From assembly GCA_903920975.1 (NCBI GenBank), contig CAIXNZ010000059.1, forward strand, positions 1 through 36,648: 36,648 bases of DNA, given 5' to 3'. The DNA comes from Candidatus Falkowiibacteriota bacterium (GTDB lineage: Bacteria; Patescibacteriota; Patescibacteriia; CAIXNZ01). The position numbers and the translations under genes were made by a program. The first letter of the stretch is position 1. Each line of letters opens with the position of its first letter. The notes below the pieces were generated by a model, which was not told the origin of the DNA, did no database searches, and saw only the letters and a program-made list of their open reading frames with translations. Shown in pieces: positions 31,178 to 36,648 of the stretch.

Positions 31178-32653
31178 ATGATTAGGAGGTATTCTGACAA
31201 GAAAGTCGATGGGAATTGGGCGCTTAAGCACAAATATTTGCTTTGGCAGGAAATTGAACTTGCTGTTATCAAGGTGCGTTGTGAGAGGAGCACATTTCCG
31301 GCTGATGTCTGGAGCAAAATTTCGTTGATTCTGAAGAACTGCGAAATTGATGTTGAAGAAATCAAGCGCATTGAAGAAATAACCAAGCATGACCTAAACG
31401 CCTTCATTGAGGAGCGTAAGTCACATCTGCCAGAGGAACTGCGTAAATATGTGCATTTTATGATGACTTCGTATGATACGGAAGAGGCGCCATTTTCTCT
31501 GATGCTTCTTGATTCAGTCAAGGATGCAGTAACTGCCTGCGATGATTTAATTTTATTATTGTGGGAAATGGCGTTTAAGTTCCGTTATACGCCCATGTTG
31601 GGGCGTACTCACGGCCAGGAAGCCAAGCTGCAATCATTTGGCTTGCGCATTTTGCACTGGTGCCGTTCATTGGATTATGCCCGTTATCAATTGCAAAGCG
31701 CGACCACAGGCATCCGCTTCTCAAAATTAAGCGGTGCCATTGGCAATTATCAGGGCGTCACGCCAGAAGAGGAAAAAGAAGTTCTCAAGTCAATCGGCCT
31801 TGAACCATTTGTTGGCGCTTCGCAGATTATTCCCAGGATTGTGCATCAGCCATTGGCTAATGCATTAGTTATGATCGTAGGCGCTTTGACGCAGATTGCC
31901 GAGGATGTGCGCATTGCAGCACGCAGCGGCATGCCCATTATGCAGGAATTTTTTGACAAGGGTCAGATGGGGTCATCGGCCATGCCCCACAAAAAAAACA
32001 CCATCACCTGTGAAAATCAAATCGGCATGTGGCGCATGGCCAAAGGCTTTGCTGATATGTTGCGTGACTGCATATTAACATGGGAAGAGCGTGCTATCGA
32101 ACAATCCAGTGTTGAGCGCGTGGCTTGGCCGGATTTATTCCATGTGGTTATGCAGTCTTTCAAAAACATGACCAGAATTTTGGAAAAGCTCCAGGTTTTC
32201 CCCGATAACATGATGCTGGAAATTTATTATTCGCATGGCTGCTATGCCTCTGAAGATGCCAAGGAACTTCTTAAGGAATTCGGCCTGATTGACGACGCCT
32301 ACAAGATTGTTCAGCTGGCTGCAGCAATTGTTCACGAACCCTGTAAAGTACTCAAAGATTATCGTCTGGCGAAAAAAGACGGAGAAGAAGAGCATAAATA
32401 TCCAATGATCGAAGAAGCAAATATGCTTGGTCGCTGTCATAAAGATCTTTGCCAGACCATCTGCGAAGTCATTTACACTGGTGCACTTTATCCCATTGAA
32501 GCTCTCGGCCACAGCCAAGAGACAGTGGATGAGTGGAACCGTAAGCTGCAAAATATCTTTGCAGATCCAGAAAAGCTGGAGCGATGGCATAATATTTTTT
32601 CCATCGCATACCAGCTGAGAAATGAAGATTTCATTTTTAACACGTACAAGTAA
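31178..32653 (+). CDS. purB: Adenylosuccinate lyase
   Basis: 491-residue PurB of the fumarase/aspartase superfamily. It cleaves fumarate from SAICAR (giving AICAR) and from adenylosuccinate (giving AMP). Signatures: TSYDTEEAPFSLML, MLGRTHGQEAKLQSFG with the catalytic-region histidine, FSKLSGAIGNYQG and the flexible signature loop MGSSAMPHKKN (about 264-274) with the catalytic serine. AAGGAGG seven bases upstream of the ATG sets the start. It faces purH, which handles the next two steps after AICAR. Less AT-rich than dnaB next door. Confidence 0.95.
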   Translation: MIRRYSDKKVDGNWALKHKYLLWQEIELAVIKVRCERSTFPADVWSKISLILKNCEIDVEEIKRIEEITKHDLNAFIEERKSHLPEELRKYVHFMMTSYDTEEAPFSLMLLDSVKDAVTACDDLILLLWEMAFKFRYTPMLGRTHGQEAKLQSFGLRILHWCRSLDYARYQLQSATTGIRFSKLSGAIGNYQGVTPEEEKEVLKSIGLEPFVGASQIIPRIVHQPLANALVMIVGALTQIAEDVRIAARSGMPIMQEFFDKGQMGSSAMPHKKNTITCENQIGMWRMAKGFADMLRDCILTWEERAIEQSSVERVAWPDLFHVVMQSFKNMTRILEKLQVFPDNMMLEIYYSHGCYASEDAKELLKEFGLIDDAYKIVQLAAAIVHEPCKVLKDYRLAKKDGEEEHKYPMIEEANMLGRCHKDLCQTICEVIYTGALYPIEALGHSQETVDEWNRKLQNIFADPEKLERWHNIFSIAYQLRNEDFIFNTYK

Positions 32654-32660
32654 AAAAAAT

Positions 32661-32692
32661 AAAGCCCCATACCAACTGGTACGGGGCTTTTT
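32661..32692. terminator. Bidirectional terminator between purB and purH
   Basis: AAAGCCCC-A-TACCA pairs with TGGTA-C-GGGGCTTT (one internal mismatch), then TTCTTTT on + and A/T-rich sequence on -. Confidence 0.88.
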
Positions 32693-32701
32693 CTTTTGGA
32701 A

Positions 32702-34516
32702 TTAGTGTTTGGCAAAGCCGCGATATTCGGGCTCAAGGAAAAAAACACGCAGGCCTGCTTCCTTGAAAAGATCCCAGACCTCGGTAAGATTTTTCCCGTC
32801 AGCCGGCACAATGCCGCCTTTGCAGCCGGCATCAATGAGCATTTCCGCTCCTTCGCGATTGTCTTGCTTGTTAATGGCAGCTGCCGCTTGGACAAGAATG
32901 CGCAAGGCTTTTTTGGAATCTGGCGAAGAAGGTTTTAAGCAGGCAAAGGCCTCGTCCGCGCTCTTGACCAGTTGTTTGGTCAGGTTGTAAAGCACATTGT
33001 CATCCGGAGCGATGCTGGTCGCATAGGGGAAAAAGCCGTCTGAAGCAAAAAACGCTTCTTTGACATCATGTCCTGCATGAAGGGCGCGGTCCAGACAGAG
33101 GCGCACACAAGCGATTCTGTCTTGCTGGCCGCAGCCGACTGAAAGTAGCATGTTGTTTTTGGCCAGGGCAACTGTGTTGCTGGAAGAAAACCAGCAAACA
33201 CACAAAGCAAGGAGTGTTGTTTCTAGGTCATAGGGGCCCATATCTTTTGTCCAGTTATTTTTCATCTTATTCAGATCAATGCTGGGATATGGCTTTTGGC
33301 GGAGAAATCCGCCGAGCACAGGGCTCCAGACCCAATCAATAACTGGCAACGAAGCCGCATCAATTCGTTTAAGGGCTGGATTAACCAAGAGTCGTCTTTT
33401 TTCCTTTTTGCCCAGAAGCTGTACGGTATTTTCAGAAATTTCCGGAGCTAGGATAAGGTCTAAGCCCCAGTTCTGACGGCCGATGGGTTTGTTTGGGTCA
33501 GGCGCATAAAGTATCTGGCCTCGAAGGTCATCAATTGGGAAATTGGTGACCACCTCGCCACCCATGATCGCGGTTGTATCGCCGTAAATGGCTCCCTTTA
33601 AAGCGTCTTCTGGCGAACGCCAATCAAAAGCCGCGCCGCATGGATTGCCATGCTTGCCGGCAATTGCTATAAAAGGCACATTGCCGCGGTTGATGCGGAA
33701 GGCATCAGCCAGATAGCGCATGATTCTGATTATGCCACTGGCATCAGCCGAAGCAATATAGCTCGGATTGCCAGCCAGAACTTGAAAGTTGGGCAGGCTG
33801 AGCGGGTCAGTATCACCGACCAGCTTGAAAAGGTCGGCTGGGTTTTGACACTTGTTTTCAGCATAGGCCAGTTCTTTGACATGTTCAAGGAAAATTGTCT
33901 CCACTTTTTTGCCGCACATTTCAGCCAAGTACTGGCTGATCGCAGTGTCATATTTGGCCATCAGATCAAAGACCTTAAAGGCCAGTTCACGCCGCAGTTC
34001 CCAACTGACTTGTCCGTTTTTGCTTTTTTCCAGAGCTTTAAGTACGCGATCACGATCGGCCGGGTCGCAGATGACGATGGTGCCGTTGTTATGGTTTTTG
34101 GCTGCGCCGCGCAACATGGTTGGTCCGCCGATGTCAGTGAGTTCCATTACCGCGTCCAGGTCGCCTCTGTTTTTTCTGATGGCATCCCTGACCGGATAAA
34201 TGTCCACGCAGACAATGTCAAAGCGCGGGATGCCGTATTTTTCTCTCTCGGCGTCGTGTTCTGGCGATCTTTTGGCCAATATCCCGCCGTGGATTTTGGG
34301 ATGGAGAGTGACCACTCTGTGGTCCAGGATTGCCGGCATGCCAGTGATCTTGGCCACGTCAGTAACCGGAACGTGGTAATCTCTGAGGCATTTGGCTGTC
34401 CCTCCAGAAGATACAATTTTGTAACCCAGCTTTAGGAGCGCATGTGCAAAATCGACAATGCCATCTTTGTGATAGACACTAAGTAGTGCCAACCGTTGTC
34501 CTTTTTTGAATTTCAT
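32702..34516 (-). CDS. purH: Bifunctional AICAR transformylase/IMP cyclohydrolase (PurH), divergent
   Basis: 604 residues, longer than the usual 510-530. The N-terminal cyclohydrolase part has ALLSVYHKDGIVDFA, SSGGTAKCLRDYHVPVTDV, TLHPKIHGGILAKR, DIYPVRDAI and LTDIGGPTMLRGAAKNH; the usual lysine in RVKTLHPK is Val69 (RVVTLHPK). The transformylase part has GKHGNPCGAA with the catalytic Lys-His, MGGEVVTNFPID, GCGQQDRIAC in place of GAGQxSR, and SDGFFPYATS. The last segment IVPADGKNLTEVWDLFKEAG differs from the usual PGGSIRD form. GGAGGAGGAGG just before the ATG fixes the start. Confidence 0.9.
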   Translation of the reverse strand: MKFKKGQRLALLSVYHKDGIVDFAHALLKLGYKIVSSGGTAKCLRDYHVPVTDVAKITGMPAILDHRVVTLHPKIHGGILAKRSPEHDAEREKYGIPRFDIVCVDIYPVRDAIRKNRGDLDAVMELTDIGGPTMLRGAAKNHNNGTIVICDPADRDRVLKALEKSKNGQVSWELRRELAFKVFDLMAKYDTAISQYLAEMCGKKVETIFLEHVKELAYAENKCQNPADLFKLVGDTDPLSLPNFQVLAGNPSYIASADASGIIRIMRYLADAFRINRGNVPFIAIAGKHGNPCGAAFDWRSPEDALKGAIYGDTTAIMGGEVVTNFPIDDLRGQILYAPDPNKPIGRQNWGLDLILAPEISENTVQLLGKKEKRRLLVNPALKRIDAASLPVIDWVWSPVLGGFLRQKPYPSIDLNKMKNNWTKDMGPYDLETTLLALCVCWFSSSNTVALAKNNMLLSVGCGQQDRIACVRLCLDRALHAGHDVKEAFFASDGFFPYATSIAPDDNVLYNLTKQLVKSADEAFACLKPSSPDSKKALRILVQAAAAINKQDNREGAEMLIDAGCKGGIVPADGKNLTEVWDLFKEAGLRVFFLEPEYRGFAKH

Positions 34517-34569
34517 TCCTCCTCCTCCTTTTTAGTTTTGAATTTTTTTGCCAACACTATTTATTTAAA

Positions 34570-34595
34570 CTTTAGTTTTTGCTAAAGCTTGTCAA
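34570..34595 (-). promoter_or_regulatory. Probable purH promoter with inverted repeat
   Basis: Minus strand TTGACA (34590-34595), overlapped downstream by the inverted repeat CTTTAG-N6-CTAAAG (34570-34587) that fills the spacer. The -10 is weak (TAAAGT at 15 bp or AAGTTT at 17 bp). The repeat may be an operator. Confidence 0.45.
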
Positions 34596-34645
34596 GGTAC
34601 TAAGATGACTCAACCTTAAGTGATTTTTTGAATAATGTCAATGGA

Positions 34646-34674
34646 TTGACGCAAGGCACATTATTTGTTAAGAT
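34646..34674 (+). promoter_or_regulatory. Promoter of the 102-aa unknown gene
   Basis: TTGACG (34646-34651), 17-bp spacer, TAAGAT (34669-34674), followed by a leader segment T7-AG-CTCATTAAAAA that matches the purB leader at 31143. Confidence 0.7.
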
Positions 34675-34725
34675 TTTTTTAGCTCATTAAAAAGGTCTAT
34701 TTGAGAAAGAAGGAGGGGATTGAAA

Positions 34726-35034
34726 ATGAAAGTAACTAAAAAGTGCAAGGAGCCTGGTAATGTCAAAAAGCTTTACAAAGCAATCAATGAATTATTGCGA
34801 AAAATTTTGTTGATTTTTACTTCGCGCGGGTATCCTGAAGGCCAGGTAATGGATTTCATCTTTATCCTTTACTTAATGGTTATCGACGGAACTGATATCG
34901 AACAAATTGCCGATTCTTTGGCAATAGTCAAAACAAAATTAAGCGCAAAGGATATCAAAGACCTCATTGATTATTTGAATCAGGCAAAAAGCCTGTACGA
35001 TAAGGCAAAAAAAACAAAAAGATCTTTTCGCTAG
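34726..35034 (+). CDS. Unknown helical protein (102 aa)
   Basis: The ATG at 34726 lies nine bases after AGGAGG; a TTG two codons earlier is too close to the SD. The protein is helical and basic at both ends (MKVTKKCKEPGNVKKLYKAI ... KKTKRSFR) with a hydrophobic central helix (MDFIFILYLMVIDG) that looks like a packed core rather than a membrane span. No family recognised. Single-gene unit with its own promoter and terminator, which shares its promoter-leader sequence with purB. Confidence 0.65.
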   Translation: MKVTKKCKEPGNVKKLYKAINELLRKILLIFTSRGYPEGQVMDFIFILYLMVIDGTDIEQIADSLAIVKTKLSAKDIKDLIDYLNQAKSLYDKAKKTKRSFR

Positions 35035-35049
35035 CGCAAATAACAAAAT

Positions 35050-35082
35050 AAACGGCTCGTAATAATTCGAGCCGTTTTTCTT
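35050..35082 (+). terminator. Terminator after the 102-aa gene
   Basis: AAACGGCTCG pairs perfectly with CGAGCCGTTT around TAATAATT, then TTTC. Confidence 0.92.
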
Positions 35083-35110
35083 TTGGCTTTTTTCTGCTAA
35101 AATAAAGTGC

Positions 35111-36648
35111 ATGAAAGAATACAAACTCAAAAAAGAAAATACTTGCCCGCTTAATTCCAAGATTGATTATAAAAATGAATTAAATGAGGAGCAGCTGGGC
35201 GTTGTCTTGAACGGGGAAGGACCGTGTTTGGTTTTGGCCGGGGCTGGCAGCGGTAAAACCAGAACCCTGGTTTACCGCGTGGCTTATTTAATTGAAAAGG
35301 GAATTGATCCTAAGAATATTTTATTGGTCACATTTACCAATAAAGCAGCTAAAGAGATGCTTAATCGCGTGGAAACACTTTTAAAATGCCAGCCCAAAGG
35401 TCTCTGGGGCGGAACTTTTCATCACATTGGCAATATGATTTTGCGTCGTTATGCTAAAATTTTGGGCTACTCAAATAATTTCAATATCTTAGACACAGAA
35501 GATTCGAAGAATTTGCTTAAGGCAGTAATGGGTGAGATGCAAATAAATTATAAAGAGAAATATTTTCCCAAAGCAGAAGTAATTTTAAATATTATTTCTT
35601 TTGCATCAAATTCGCAAAAGCCAATTTTGGATGTGATAACTGACAAATATAATTATCTGGACCCCAAATTAATTCCGGTCATTGAGTCGATTGAAAGAGA
35701 ATATCAGAAAAAGAAACTCAAAACCAATGTCATGGATTTTGATGATTTATTAACCAACTGGCTTAAACTTTTGAAAAAAGACAAGGGAGTTAAAGCAAAA
35801 CTTTCTGCCCAATTCAAATATATTTTGGTTGACGAATATCAAGATACCAATAAAATTCAGAGTGAAATAATTTATGAACTTTCTTCAGCGCACAATAATG
35901 TTTTAGTGGTAGGCGACGATTGCCAGAGCATTTATTCTTTCCGCGCTGCTGATATTAATAATATTTTGGATTTTCCCAATCGCTTGGCCAAGACTAGAAT
36001 TTTTAAATTAGTAACCAATTATCGCAGTACGCATCAGATTTTGGATTTGGCTAATCATAGTATTGGCAATAATTTAAATCAGTACAAAAAAGAATTGCAG
36101 ACAATTAAACAGGGCGCGGTTAAGCCCGCTCTTGTCCCAACCAAAGATTCTTATCAGCAAGCAGATTTTATTTGCCAGAGAGTTTTAGAATTGCAGGAAG
36201 AAGGGGAATCGCTTAATGACATGGCAATTCTATTTCGCTCTTCATTTCAAGTCATGGAAATGGAATTAGAATTAAATAAAAGAAATATTCCTTATGTCAT
36301 GCGCGGGGGCATCAGGTTTTTTGAACAAGCGCACATTAAGGATGTCGTGGCCTATTTGAAGATCTTTGCCAATTTCAAGGATGAACTCTCCTGGAAGCGC
36401 GTTTTATTGCTTTACGAGGGCATTGGACCTTCAAATGCTGAGAGAATATGGCAGGAAGTGGTTAAATATAGTGATTTGAAAAAAGCTGTCAGTGAACTTT
36501 TAAACTTACCATTTTCAGTCAAAGTTACGCGCAGTTTGGAGCAATTAAATTCTTTATTGGGAATTTTATTAAAGCAGGAAAAAGATTTTATTGCCACAGC
36601 CATTCGTCAGATTCTGAAAAATAATTATGAGGATTATATTAAAAATAA
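35111..36648 (+). CDS. UvrD/PcrA-type SF1 DNA helicase (3' partial)
   Basis: Open from the ATG at 35111 to the window end (512 residues seen), so the C terminus is missing. It is an ATP-driven 3'-5' helicase of the UvrD/Rep/PcrA group used in repair and fork processing. Motifs in order: Q-motif region LNEEQLGVV, Walker A AGAGSGKT (43-50), motif Ia VTFTNKAAKEM, GTFHHIGNMILRRY, MDFDDLL, Walker B YILVDEYQDTN, motif III VVGDDCQSIYSFRAAD, motif IV LVTNYRSTHQIL, and MAILFRSS / YVMRGGIRFFEQAHIKD of domain 2A/2B. No SD. Confidence 0.95.
   Translation, partial: MKEYKLKKENTCPLNSKIDYKNELNEEQLGVVLNGEGPCLVLAGAGSGKTRTLVYRVAYLIEKGIDPKNILLVTFTNKAAKEMLNRVETLLKCQPKGLWGGTFHHIGNMILRRYAKILGYSNNFNILDTEDSKNLLKAVMGEMQINYKEKYFPKAEVILNIISFASNSQKPILDVITDKYNYLDPKLIPVIESIEREYQKKKLKTNVMDFDDLLTNWLKLLKKDKGVKAKLSAQFKYILVDEYQDTNKIQSEIIYELSSAHNNVLVVGDDCQSIYSFRAADINNILDFPNRLAKTRIFKLVTNYRSTHQILDLANHSIGNNLNQYKKELQTIKQGAVKPALVPTKDSYQQADFICQRVLELQEEGESLNDMAILFRSSFQVMEMELELNKRNIPYVMRGGIRFFEQAHIKDVVAYLKIFANFKDELSWKRVLLLYEGIGPSNAERIWQEVVKYSDLKKAVSELLNLPFSVKVTRSLEQLNSLLGILLKQEKDFIATAIRQILKNNYEDYIKN

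Noticed and set aside
33650..34435. 261-aa open frame on + opposite purH
   Set aside because: It mirrors a well-supported purH reading frame, has no SD or promoter, and its sequence resembles no family.
1..36648. CRISPR arrays, tRNA or rRNA genes, transposases, phage genes
   Set aside because: No spaced direct-repeat array, no T-arm GGTTCGAATCC-type signature with cloverleaf, no transposase or phage protein was seen on either strand by eye.

Overview
This window is an AT-rich, gene-dense bacterial segment that looks like a Candidate Phyla Radiation (Patescibacteria) genome, most likely a Parcubacteria-type lineage. The clues are a translin-family gene in a bacterium, a half-length TsaB, a membrane-anchored Clp ATPase, a truncated cell-division cluster (mraZ, rsmH and an ftsL-like gene only), many core genes without a Shine-Dalgarno (SD) site, and many small genes of unknown function. 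The taxonomic call is inference; no rRNA or tRNA gene was seen.

Layout. 1-5801: tandem gpmI paralogs (the first cut by the window edge), mutM, a lipoprotein, mltG and a translin-family gene, all on +. 5855-10148: an unknown gene (-), a frameshifted small gene, an O-methyltransferase, rlmH, an AlaX-like editing protein and a PflX-type radical SAM enzyme (-). 10289-15097: a PIN-PhoH ATPase, the rplJ-rplL operon behind an L10 leader, and a pseudophosphatase/TM/propeller protein (-). 15205-19050: a winged-helix protein, tsaB, a zinc ribbon, then mraZ, two small unknown genes, rsmH and an ftsL-like gene. 19096-20993: a CDP-alcohol phosphatidyltransferase (-) and a tgt that has lost its zinc site. 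20995-23618: an island of small unknown genes, mostly with their own consensus promoter, perfect SD and terminator, led by a probable free-standing structured RNA. 23647-28309: a four-gene run of membrane protein, Clp ATPase, WecA/MraY-type transferase and DUF192 protein. 28388-31052: rplU with a leader hairpin, nested palindromes, recR (-) and dnaB (-). 31115-36648: convergent purB and purH, a small gene sharing the purB promoter/leader, and the 5' part of a UvrD/PcrA helicase that runs off the window.

Two expression styles coexist. Many core genes begin at an ATG in an AT-rich context with no SD, and several (pflX-like, recR, dnaB) have a -10 box only 8-12 nt before the ATG, so their mRNAs should be nearly leaderless. 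A second set (PhoH, purB, purH, the zinc ribbon and nearly all the small unknown genes) has perfect AGGAGG sites; most of these that start a transcript have TTGACA-type promoters about 17 bp from the -10 and 5' leaders, some with a small hairpin abutting the SD.

Points most worth following: the RNA at 21020-21142, the small-gene island, the Clp ATPase with a degenerate first AAA domain, the zinc-less Tgt, the L10 leader with mutually exclusive stems, and the split between SD and leaderless genes.
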